A stretch of DNA of 64,000 bases. It comes from Lingula anatina. Lineage: Eukaryota; Brachiopoda; Lingulata; Lingulida; Lingulidae. The notes below the pieces were generated by a model. The model saw only the letters and a program-made list of their open reading frames with translations. It did not search any database and was not told where the DNA came from. This document shows, piece after piece, positions 19,201 to 31,759 of this stretch (position 1 is the first letter of the stretch; each line of letters begins with the position of its first letter). A program made the position numbers and the translations under genes. Location of the stretch: positions 107,321 through 171,320 of the forward strand of contig NW_019776002.1 of NCBI RefSeq assembly GCF_001039355.2, in the 5' to 3' direction.

Positions 19201-22200
19201 ACACATACTGTTTTGATTGCTGCCCAGTTACAACCTTTGGGGTAGCTGCCCAGGAGGGGGTCATTTTTCATGACCTAGCCCCTGCTACTTTTCTATTAAA
19301 AAAAACTGTTGTCACTGTATGTATCAGCAGAGAGCAAAACCGATCAGACATGATTTTTTTCCTGATTTTTCTGATATCCAATTTTTTCTTGGTGGTTTTT
19401 AGCCTTACAGTGCCCCTTGACCCTTACTTTTAAGGCCACTGAGCCCTTTTTTTCTACATTTATAATCAAAGTCATATTTGATTGGTGACAATTAACCAGA
19501 AATCATTATCAACTTTTCTTTACATTTTATCTTTATAACTGATGAGCTCTGATCTTGAATGAAAGTGTATTGTTATTGATACTTTGAGAAGGCAATAGGC
19601 ATTTGGTCCAACCAGTTACATTTTAGTCCATTTCTGCTCTTTATCCTAGTGTAATTCCCTGATTAAGGGACAAGGTTTAAGTAGTGATCGCAGGGATTCA
19701 CTAAACACAACATATATAATATCTATGATCAAATATTTTGCTTGCAAACTTCCCGTGGATAAGGTAGAAGGGGTTAACCAAGGCCTATATTTGGCAGCAA
19801 TACAGAGATATAATATGTTGATGGAAGGGTGTGGGTTGAGTGTGGGCATTGGAGGTTTTATATCTGTTTGGAGAAGGTGTTTTTATGGAGGTCATGTATC
19901 TAAGGTTATCAATATATAAAGTTATAATTCACAGGCAACAGAAGTGGCTGTGGTGGAGATTGGTGGCATTTCAGTCTGGCCCTCGGTTCTTATCACGTTG
20001 GGCGCATTCTCATGCGGCGGTTCTGTCTCCCGCGACCACTCGTCTTCCCCCACTTAATCTGTATTGATCTTCATTCCAAAATGTCTAAACTGCCGTCTTA
20101 TGTGTTGTTGATTCCTCCCAACACTGTCAACAATGATTGTGTATCCAGTGCACACGTGGGTGGACGCAAGGTGAACAACAGGCAATGAACAACTATGTCA
20201 ACTTGGACATTATATTGACTGAAAATTTCTTCTTATTTTTCTTTTTAGAAAAACAACATTCCTTGGTACACGCACACCAGCTTAGCTGCATGGAATTCAG
20301 TTAATTGTGCACTTAAAAACACAATAGAAGATTGATGAAATTTTAAAGAAATAACTGAACTTTGGTACTGTAAATTCATGGTAAGAATTTGTAATGGGGC
20401 TGGATCCAATAGACCTGAAGTTTGTTACATCCAGCTAAAGTTCAGTAACCAGTAATCACGGTGGAAATGTGATTTAACTTGCGGTGGGAATGTTGAGAGG
20501 GAGCAATAGGATTTACAAGGACAAAAACAAATTTGGTGTTACATTGAACTTTTTCAGATACCTCATTAAAGTTCAGTTGCAAAAAAAGAGAAAAAAACTA
20601 AGAGTGATCAATGTATTGTTTTTGAAGATTTAAGTTCAAGTCAGGGAATTCATTGCATTCCTTGGTGATAGTGTTTATGAAGTGTACCATGTACATAAAT
20701 ATATTAGTAGGGATTAAAACTGAAATAAACCTTTAGGTCTAGACTTTTGAATCTATTGGCCAATACGTTACTTGACAATTGCTATGACCCCCCTCTTCCC
20801 TGCCCCCAGACACACTCATCTGAAGAAACCATGTACCTCTAGCAATTAATTGCTCTTTTGAATAATCCTTTGAAAAAGAGGTACTGGGTACATGCACTCC
20901 TTTACTTCAAAACTTCAACCCTTTTCCATCATTTATAACCAGACAACATATATTTCACTCATATTAATATTGTTAATAAGTACTGTCTCGCCTTTGCTTC
21001 TGTAACTGTACTATGTGTCAGATGTGGTCTAATCATCAGAAAATTATGTGTTTTGTAAAGGTGTGCAATAGGTACCAAATTAACATGAAATTTTACCGAT
21101 TTCATCCCCCAGTATATCTTTATTGTGAAGACAAAATATCTTGTACTCATTTCCCATGTAACATTTTTTTAGTTGACTGTAATAAGCAGCTAGTGATGTC
21201 AAAATGCCACAAATTGACAATGGGGGCTTTAATCCTGATTTCAGTTGTACTATGTGTAGTTCAAACTGAACTGTCCCCAGTGGTCCATGGTCAGACAATG
21301 TATTGCCAGAGCTGTATTATATAGATATAGCTGACTTTCACTGCTGGGTTTCCAGAGGTTTAGACTGTTGTTGACTGCATATACAGCCTGAATGTTACAT
21401 CTTTATCATTACATAACAGGAAAAACTATCAGCTTCGTATAATTTTTTGTGCCAAAAATGACTTTATGAATAAATAGTAAAAATTCAAGTGTTGTTTTAT
21501 CTTTATGTTTGTCGTTCTAAGTCAAGTGACAACTGAGAAAATGAGAAAAGGTTTATAATTGTAAATGGTTAATAAGTCTACCATATTAAGAGAGGTTTAA
21601 TAAAAGGTAAATTCCGATGCACTGAGCACACAAGATGAGGTTTACCACCGTGGAAAATGTTTTCTTGTGACCAACGTTATACTATGGTTTTCTTGGCTCA
21701 CTAAAGAGCTTCAAATAGGTTGTATGTGTAGATAAAAGAAACCACAGCACATTTTCCAAGACTAGAATTGCAATTAAAAGTGTGACGCAATGGTATATTA
21801 TAAATATTCATGATACAAGAAATATCCCATGTTTCAATTTGGCAATAGAGCTTTGGACATATGCTATTTTAATGAGCTTTAAAAAGCAAATTTCCATGTT
21901 GGGATGGTAAGTGGGGGCATGGCAGTTATATATTTTTTTACTTTCGTGTACTTTATCCTTAGCGATATGGGTCAACAGCTCCAATAGGGTTCTAATCCAT
22001 CGAGTCAACTGACTTAGAAGGTGCGCCTTCTGCCTTAAGTACCCATGAGTTTTCTAGTTGGGAACACCTCCGAAGATATGACATATCCATATTTGAGTAT
22101 ATGGATTATTTTTTTTAACCATAAGCTGCTTTATCTTTGCAGTTTAATCTCCAATATCTTCTTCATGGGAAACAAGTTTACACGAAGGCATGTCGAGATA

Positions 22201-24600
22201 TTGTGGTTATTAGCTGTATAATAACTGCTGGTTATTGATATGTGTTTGTTTGGACAAAAGTTAGCCTTCTGACACTGTGGTTGCAGATCACTGTTATTAA
22301 ATTCCTATGGGAAAAATAAGGTTGGCAAGAAATGAACTCTTCAAGTTTCGCGGATGATTGATGTTGCTATATCAATCTGTCAGTAAGTAATCAAGTCGCC
22401 AGACAGACAGGTAGACAGATAGGCAGTTGAACTATGCACACTTAGTTTTCAGTCAAGCAAGAGCATTTCAGAGATAGCCACCAAACACCAAATGGCTGTC
22501 TCTTCTGGCAAAACCTATTAGATGTATTTGGGAGAAATAGTTTGGGTTTTAGGGGTTTGGGGTTGAGGTCAGGGAGATTTATTAGAAGAGAAAGGGGGGC
22601 AATTATTTGCACTGAAGTAATCTTAACAGCTTATTTTCTCCTGGTCTCTCTTTCTTTACCTGCTCCTCACTGTAGATTAAGAGGCTAGGGCTTAAGTGTG
22701 CAGGAAGTTTGCTAGTCAAATCGATTGATTTTCTCTTGGGTTAGAGATTATAAGACATTATCATGCTTCGGCACTTACCTCCTCTATTAACTAACCTAGT
22801 TCAAGTCAACACACACCTCCCTAGCAAACACTACTATTTACTGCATACTTAGGATTGGATGATATCAAACATTTTTAGATGGAATGCTCAGTTGTGGTTA
22901 ATATATAAATTTTTCCATCCTATATTTCTCTCATCTCTAGCCTAATCTCAACCACAATTTTAGTTTCCATTTCCCTATCTGTGCCAAGCCTTTATCTCAA
23001 GTGGTTTACTGGAAGTCCCTATCAATTTTTCTCAGAAAAGTAAATAACCTATATCTTGCTGACAAGCAGTTCTTGTGGTTCCTGCTCACAATCTATGCTA
23101 ATTTTTACCACTCTCCATTTGCCATTCACTCCTATGTAAAACATCACCCTTGGACCTGTTATACATATATGAGATGTCCCAGTGTCACCCAGTGCAACTT
23201 GCTGTAGCTTAAGTCACCATATTATGAGTTGATTGCATATACCTTGTACAACCAAACGGCTTTCTGCAGGTACAGCCAAAACAGTAATGACAATGTTCTG
23301 TGTTCTGTTAAATTTTGCATGTTTTCACTTTTTAAATATTTTTACAAGTCTTGCAAATTTTTGAGAGGTATTTAAAATTTTAAAAAATATTTAATCCATT
23401 CACCAAAGAAGTAAAGCTTTAAGAGGAACAATCTGAAGCATAATATAGTCTCAATTCTACATATTTTTGGAAGCAATATTCATTTAAAGTGGCATTTTTC
23501 TTTATCAGGAATAATTATACCCACCGAACTCCTAGAGGTGGTCTTTTAACTGTGAGATGGTCTTTTTAAACAGAGAGGCAATTACATTTTCGATATTGAA
23601 TATTACAATTCTATCATTTTCTTTCATTTTACATGATGCATTATGTATTTAATGTATTATTCCAAAGTTTGCCAAATTCCCATTCCCCGTGAATGTCAGC
23701 AAGTGTCATTTCCCAGCAATATGTCAGTTGTCTAGACTCAACAGTTACATTTGTTATTGCCATACAAAAATAAGATATCCTTTCAAAATATTCCCATTTC
23801 CTTTCCTTTTCCTTTCATATATAAAAACACTTTGCTAGACAAGTAGAAGCGTCTTCAGGCACTTATTAATAGATATCTTTAGTACTAAGCAGTGAGTGCT
23901 CACTTAGCACCTTGTACTCTTCTAAGTCTTTTGTTTACAACAACTCGTGGAATTATGGGATAGATTTGATTCTTGCAGAACAGTAACATGTGTTAAATGA
24001 AGTTTTGAGTAGTTTGTATAAATTCCTTAGTGAGTCACAACCTGTTCTCATTGAGTGGAAGCTACAATAGTACTGTTTCACCAACATACCAAGCATTTAT
24101 GATAATAAAGTTTGTAATGGCTGAATGTGTTGAATGAAAACTTTTGCGGAAGTGGATATTATGTCTGCGAGGCAGCAGACACAGCTTCCATTGAGAAAAT
24201 TAAGCGACCATAGAAATGGTGGATCACATGCCCTTCACTGCATTTTTTTCCCTTTATTCTCAAGGAGAAAACTCTACTTACCTTAAAACTTTCTATTATC
24301 TTTTCAAGTTTGTGCTGACAATACATATTTTTGCTAACACTGAAAGGGAAAACTAATTAATTCAATATTAGCGGCAAGTTGTGAGGCCTCAAATTTCACA
24401 ATGCTCCCCTGTTTTGATGAGGCTGTAAAGCTTGTGTAGTAAAATGCATAAATAAAACCATAGTAAAAAATATAATTTGGCAAATGATATACTACACACT
24501 TGGCATGTTTTCATAATCTGGTGTCATTTTTTTCTTGTCAATAATTTCTTTTACATTTAAGATCATGTGATACACTTATCATAGTCATGTTAACTCCAGA
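16227..24600. other. TPCN2 3' UTR and intergenic sequence, no gene seen
   Basis: The stretch after the stop is AT-rich and has only short random reading frames. The 3' end of the TPCN2 transcript is not fixed: the AATAAA sites I noticed (for example near 20720 and 21468) are far from the stop. Two C-rich patches, about 16505-16590 and 19180-19280, are the only compositional features I see. Confidence 0.5.
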
Positions 24601-27260
24601 AACCCCTTCACTGGGAGGGGCTTAGTTAGCAACAGGGTGAACCATCTTTGCATCTGCCCTGAGTAATGGAACTTCAACAGCTCATCATGTGCAGGTGTTC
24701 TGAAAAATCTTGTCTCTCTCTGGACCAATCAGAGTGCAGCATGCCTGCACAGCCCTGTGTTGGTTTTGTTAATTCCTCCACATTATAGATAACTGTAACC
24801 TGACAATCAATTCATCTGCAAGGATCTGTTGACACAGGCACGTGCCATCCAGGCCTTAATTACTGCGGCAGTCCTCGGCATATGGTTCTTCCCCAGTCTT
24901 CAGCTGTGTCCTCACCACTGGCTGATTGGTCTAAATGAGAGGAGGCGACACCCTCTTTGTGCCAACATGTGCCTGCTCCCCAGATGTAAACACCCCCATA
25001 CAAGACTTCTTTTGTGTAGCTTTAATCGCAGACATGCTATATCTTACCACTTTTATTTCAACAAAATTGATATCTCCTTTGTGATTTTTTATTTTAATTT
25101 TATTACCTGAAAATATAGGAACCGTGCATTTAAAGAGAAATGTGATCTTTATGCTTTTATTTCAAATTAAATTTTCATCTGCTCTTTTGAATTTTTTAAT
25201 GCCCTGTTGCATGTCATAAAAAAAAACCATTTTTAAAAATTCAAATAAAAAATTATGATGAAAAAATTTTAATGGTCAAACATTTACATGTAGATAATAA
25301 TTCTAATTTTGATGGGATTTTAAATTTTTAAAAAATCATTTCCACCTATAACAGATTTTACAGATGTTCTATCAGCATCATCTGGCAGACAGTGAAGGTA
25401 TCTCATTTCCTAGGACAGTGGTGCAATGAGGGATGCCTGCATCTGCCCCCTCAGGCAGGGACGTGTCCAGCTAGTTTATATTGTGTGAAGCTATGTCAGC
25501 AGAGAAAGTGTGACAGAAGGGACAGGTGACAGGGGGCCCTTCACCGCTTTCCAAGGAGGCCAATTAACGACCAGTCGGAATATCAAGGAAAATGATTGTG
25601 AAGCTGTCTTTGTGTCAAGTGTCAAAAAACACCTGACTGGTGAACCAAGGGACAGCTGAAACTTAATGAATCTACGTAGCATCACTTGATTTCAAAGGAG
25701 TGTACGGGCATGCAGGCGTGCACATTTTCTGAAATTACAGACTCTTGGAAAATGTATAAAGTTGAATAGTGAAAAGCAGATGTTTATGGAAAGAATACTA
25801 CTCCGTCACCAACAAAGCCGCCTCTCTCTTCATTGTTTAGTTTTTGTCTCATCTGATTAGTGTGTCTGAAGAACAAAGCAGATGATAAGGCCTCGAGAAG
25901 TGAAGTTGTGCATAAAATATCCAATCATCCACTAAACACAAGGATGTTTTTCTATGCTGCTGACTTAGGTGATTGTTTTCTGTGGGGCATGTGACCCACC
26001 AGTTGCATGGTACTTGATAAAAAAACGTGGAATACAGATAAAAAAGAAATACATCTGCTTAAGAAAAACATAGCACTCCTAAAAACATGCCTACCACCTG
26101 TCTTTGGAAATTATAAATGTAGAAAGTAGAATTCGGTTTGAAGTGTTTGTTTAAAACATACTTTTAAGTATTATTTTTCTGTCTAAGATTACAATGTCTG
26201 AAGTAAAGCAGACACATTGTCAGCATATCTTTGTGATTTATTGAATATCAAATTTTCTTAAACTTAAAAAAAAATAAAAAGAATTTTAAAATATTTCAGC
26301 TTTTTTCCTTTTTGTATGATGGCATTCAGTCGTGAATATAATTTTGCAGGTGAGGGGAACATCAAACGTCTGAAATGATAGGAAGCATTCTTAGACTAGT
26401 CTTCTTATCCCTATAGTTATGCCGCGTCTGCATGCTTGTAGTTGTAACGAGAGTGGTGATGCCATGGAATACTATTCACCTGGTTCCAGAAGAGCTATAA
26501 TTATGTGTCACTCTAGTGCCGCAGCCTGGGCCATTGTGACAGACAGGTGCATCAGCTGATCAGCTGGACCTTTAAAAATGGCTGCCTGCTGTCACACACA
26601 CATGACGTGAATGGACATTTAAAAATGGTGGTCTACCACCTTGGAGATGACTTGTAGGGAATGTTGTGAAAACTGTATAAAAAGTAAAATAAATAAAAGA
26701 AAAAAAGAGAAAATGGAATATTGCACAGTTGGAAAAATAGGAATGTGATTTAGATGTCACTTATCTCTGAAAAAAGTATGCTATCACATGTTGTGGAATA
26801 AGAAATTTTCTTTTCCTAATTTGAAAAAAAAATGACATATTAGTATGTAAAATAAACATTTAAACAGTACAACAATGATTTCAGCAAAGAGAATACAAAT
26901 TAAGAAGGAAATGATCTTCAATAACCACATCAAAAGTAAAATGTCTTCAGTAAATGTTTTGGCAAAGTTCCAGCCTGTCCTCAAACAAAGAGGAGAGTGA
27001 GGGCCCCTCCCCCTCCCATTAAGGCCTGTAATTAGTGTGGGCAATTGTGGTAGCATTGCTGTTGTCCTGTGTACAGGTAGGACTAGCTGCAGGTGACAGC
27101 AAAGACAGGGGACGCGTGCCACCTGTTAATTAGCTGTTTGTCATGCAGATTTCCACCTGTCTGAGGACTGGCTTCCATTGTGATTCTTAATTAACTCCTG
27201 GCCATCATGCGTAATGGTAGCACGCGTCACTGTTTTCTTGTCAAATTCTAGTGTGCTGCT
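24600..27260. promoter_or_regulatory. Candidate cis-regulatory cluster between TPCN2 and cyclin D
   Basis: Several higher-complexity, less AT-rich patches (about 24600-25020, 25380-25720, 26380-26640, 26980-27240) stand out from low-complexity A/T sequence. They have no convincing reading frame. The last patch has three TAATTA cores and three CAGGTG/CACCTG E-boxes within about 170 bases. This is inference from composition and motif density only. Confidence 0.3.
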
Positions 27261-28506
27261 ATGCAACATGTGTGCTGCTATTTACTGAACCTTGAGACAA
27301 CTTGGACATGTGGAAATCCCCTGTCACACCTGCCTACCACTGTACATTATGATAGTCCCTTTGATCACTGCAAGTCTACCTCTCAAATTCCACTGGTTAT
27401 GCTGATGCAAGGAATTTCTCAGTGGTTGAGTGCCTGAAATATCAGGTCTTTGCCAGTTCTTGCATCCTAGAGATATTTCATGTTTGAAACAAATCAATTT
27501 TTCTGCTCCTCTGCTTGTGCTCTTTTTGGTGAGGTATTTCAAATTTTATTTGATTTAAGTGAAAAAATGATGAGTGATTTATGTTGTGAGATTGACAGAG
27601 TTGCCTTTATTGTATGTCTTTATTTTCTAAAGAAATGTATAATATATTGTTCACAATTAAAGAGCCTATTTAGATGAAGCTTAATTTAAAACCAAAATTT
27701 TCTTTTACTTTATCTATTTCACTATCTTTATTTCAATTTCATTGTTTTTTATTTTTCAAAGGGGGGGGGGGTGCACAAGTAATTTTTCAGTATACCCATT
27801 TATTAGGGAAATTATTTTTATTGTGAATTATTATTCTCAACTGTTTTGATGCATTTGAGACACTCTAAGACATTTGCCTCTTTTTCCTCACCATGCTTGT
27901 TTAATGAAATTTCTCAGGAAATGAAGTACCCCATACATACTGGCCCTACATGTTGTTAGGACTCCTGGGAAATGGAAACTTAATTTCTTCATCTTAATGT
28001 TTGTTAACTAAGAAGTCTAGACAGAGCTGGGGATTCTAGTTTAACGGTTCTGCAATTATATATTTGCTTGCTTCAACTCATTAAAGTAGCTGCTATTTGG
28101 GACCATTTTGTCTGAATTATGGTCATGTAGACATCCCCAGAGCGGCAGGAGGCTGAACAGGTAAAATTGTTCACAGAGGTGTTACACAAACAAAAATGTT
28201 AAAAAGTGGGGTTTATGGCATTCCAGCATTTTTACTCCTATCGTAGTAGCCTTTCCCATTCAGCATTAATTGTCTTCTGCAGTATGAGAGAAGGCACCCT
28301 ACTGGGAAATTGTGAATGTGACTTGAAAAAAGGAGGAATGGCACTTAATTTTTTTCATTAAGTTGAAGAAATTATGTGGTGATGGATAGCTGGTCTTGCA
28401 ATTTATTTATGATATAATGTGAAGGTCAGAGAAGGTGATGAAGTAATGGAGAACCAAATGAATATCCAGGAAAGTTGCAAACAAAGAATTTTCAATGTTT
28501 AAAGTG

Positions 28507-28510
<4 letters not shown>

Positions 28511-28562
<52 letters not shown>
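28511..28562. repeat. (TAA)n microsatellite
   Basis: About 17 uninterrupted TAA units. Confidence 0.95.
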
Positions 28563-28564
<2 letters not shown>

Positions 28565-30522
28565 CTACTACTTATAATAGTAATGAGGAGGAGGAAAAGG
28601 AGGAATTTGGCTATAATTTTGAAAATGAGAAGATATCCATAAGAAGATTTTCCGATTTTCAAAAGTTAGTTACTACAAGTACTTTTTATAGCATCTTATC
28701 ATAGATGTCATGAATAAAGATAAGACATTTTTTAAATAAGCATTATAAAGCCACACACAGTGAGAAGAATCATCTTGCAACTTTGGAAATGTCCTCAACT
28801 GATACTAGTTTTTATTTCTGTGTGTGCAGAAAGACGTGATAATTTAAGTTCACCATTTATTGTGTAACGGACAATGCATCGGTTCTGGCTGCCGAGGAAA
28901 TCGTAGTTTGATGTTAGTAAACTGTTGTTGTATTCTATTGAGTTGGGTCAAACAAGTGCAAAACCAATACAAACCAACAATACATGCTTGATTATTTCAC
29001 TACATGCAGATTTCTCTGATTTCACACAGATTGTCCCTCTAGTGGAATTTTATTGGAATCATATTTCTTTCTTCAAGGCCTAGCTTGTAAGTTGGATATA
29101 CAAAGTGTCAGGTAAACTTAAATTCAAAGACCGCCCAAGGTTAAAACGACAAATCCTAGCATTTTTCAAAACAAAAGATTGAATGCCTGATTACATACAA
29201 TATTGATAGTGTATTTGACATAAAAAATGTTTTCTCCTAGGGAATGATTTCATTTTTACCAACTACTAATAAAATGTTGAATATTTTTTAGTCTTTAGAA
29301 GGTACACCAAGTTGCAATGATTGTTCTGCATTTCCTCCATGCTGAGATAGACATTCAAATCATTTTGATTTTGTGTAGCAGTGGGAAACCCTAGCGTGAT
29401 AAAATAACAAAATGCTGGTTACATTATAACTGAGCCTCCATGGGAAATTGAATCCTGTACATGTGAGCATTTTCATTGTAGCTACCATCATTAGCACTGG
29501 GGTAAATGGGAAAAGAATGCAGTTGAACGGGTCAGGAAGGTTTGAAGTCGACACCGCAGTAATTACTGTCCAAATGTACTGCTTAACCACTTCCGCTGTT
29601 GTCTGAAATCATCTTTCATCTCCATGCTCTACCTGCAGTGAGCGCAGCAGTCTACGTGGTGAGGCCGAGGCAAAGTTTCAATGATGCAATGGGGTGGTCC
29701 TTTCTTCCATGCTCAAACTACCTGAGAACCACTGTCATTCCTTTTTTTTTTTTTTTGAAAAGACAATAATCATTCTGTATTCTTTGGATATTTGAATTGA
29801 TTTCATTGGTCTAATTAATAATTGACCAAATGAAGTAAAAGGGAATACATGAGAAATTCTCTGATGATATCTGAGATAATGTGAGCTATCTGTTGACACT
29901 CCCTGGTTTACTAGTGCAAGGTAGACAAAATCAATTGCTCCAGGATAAGATTTGACTAGATTAATACCTCATATGATCTTCCTATCCAACCTGGATTTAC
30001 TTTACTTCACTTTGATACTACAAAGTAATTGGCCTTACTTAACCTGCGTGTTTGTTTTGAGAAAATACAGGAACTTCTTGATGAGTACCAGAGGAGAGTG
30101 TAGATTGAATAACTTAACTAAAACTACAGACAGTCAGTACATTCTCTGTGGTAAGGACTATCATGTTAGAGATAATGCTGGTCATGCTGGGCTAGGGTCA
30201 ACTTAACTGTTGTGTTAGCATACAAATTATTAATAGTAAAAAGGACAGTAGGCTCTTTGATCTTTTAAGGTACATCCAGTGCATTAGATTTGCAGCATTA
30301 CTGCCTTTATTTTCAGAAAACTTTTTATATTTTATTACAATATCAAATGTATACAACAGAGGATATTAACATATTCAGGTTATGTTATATTGTCTACAAT
30401 TATGACTCAATATTGGTACCTATCACTGGGAATGAAGTGTGCATAGATAGATAAGCCTGTTTGCCTTTTGTTTATGATTTTGTGGGGCATTATGGGAAGT
30501 CACACTTGCCAACTCATGCTGA

Positions 30523-30604
30523 TTAATATAATATAATATAATATAATATAATATAATATAATATAATATAATATAATATAATATAATATAATATAATATA
30601 ATAT
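30523..30604. repeat. (ATAAT)n pentanucleotide array
   Basis: About 16 uninterrupted 5-base units. The Tyr/Ile-rich reading frames on the other strand are artefacts of this repeat. Confidence 0.95.
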
Positions 30605-31488
30605 ACTCATCTGGAAATATATATATTTTTTCATTTTTGAAATATATATTTTTTGGTTGTAAAAATGAAACACAGTCCAATGTGGATAAAACATTGGAAC
30701 AATTAATTGCACAATCCTATATTTTTATATTGGAAAATAATTGTACATAACTTTCATGATTAATGTTTGAAGTAAAGTGAGTTGTAACAGGTTGTGTTGA
30801 GATTATAATAACCATCAATATTAACAGCAGCACTGCAGGGACATGTTTCCTGTTTCTCAATCATCTCGAGGTTATTGACATTAACAACAGCATGCCTGTG
30901 GCCCCATGTCTTCACACCTCCATTGAACAATTCGCTCTAGTTTACCTGTTATTTCAATTTCCTCAGATGAAAACCTCTACCTCAGTGACCACACTCTGTT
31001 CATCAATACACTTTGTATTCCGCTATTAAGGCAACACATTAAGAGTATTTCCATAAGGCAGAGAGAAGATGTTTCCAAACACTGTGTTTACTCTCTCCAT
31101 CTAACTTGCTTTTACTTCACAACATTGTAGCCTTGCTGGTAAATATTTGACTAGACTGTAGGATTTACTTTGAAAATAACTGGAGGGCGCTGAATTTGGG
31201 CAAACCATGCTGAGAAATATTTTATTAAGTCACAGAGTGCTTCCTTTAGTTAAAAGTCTATATACTGTTGAACCTTTGGTGTCATACATGCAGTTTAAAT
31301 TTCGTTCTTCTGATGCAAAGGTTTTTATTTGGAATGCCATCAATTCATGTCAACCATCATTTTTAGCACTCACAGTATTTTCATTGCCTTGTTTGTTCAA
31401 GGAATTTGTTTTATGAGAGTAAAAGGGTCGACCACTCGTATCTTTCAGGGCAAGTTTCACTTTCCTTTATTTCTTTTGTGATGCGTAA

Positions 31489-31520
31489 GTCTCTCTCTCT
31501 CTCGCTCTCTCTCTCTCTCT

Positions 31521-31558
<38 letters not shown>
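31489..31558. repeat. Compound (CT)n-(CA)n microsatellite
   Basis: A CT tract to about 31521 followed directly by a CA tract to 31558. Confidence 0.95.
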
Positions 31559-31563
<5 letters not shown>

Positions 31564-31759
31564 GATCACATCCCACTGGTGGCATTTCTCTACAGTAAAA
31601 TAAAAGTAAGCCTTTCAAGTTAAACTAAAACGATGTGGTCAACTTTGAGACTTTTTGTACCAATTCCAATTTGATTACCATCTATTGGAGACTGAGAGCA
31701 GATTATCACAAGTATTATACAGCCAGCTTTGTCTAATGGAACCTATTGTAAATGAAATG

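Noticed and set aside
24829-25110. 93-codon frame in the intergenic region
   Set aside because: No recognisable domain, no splice context and low-complexity ending; more likely chance within a candidate regulatory patch.
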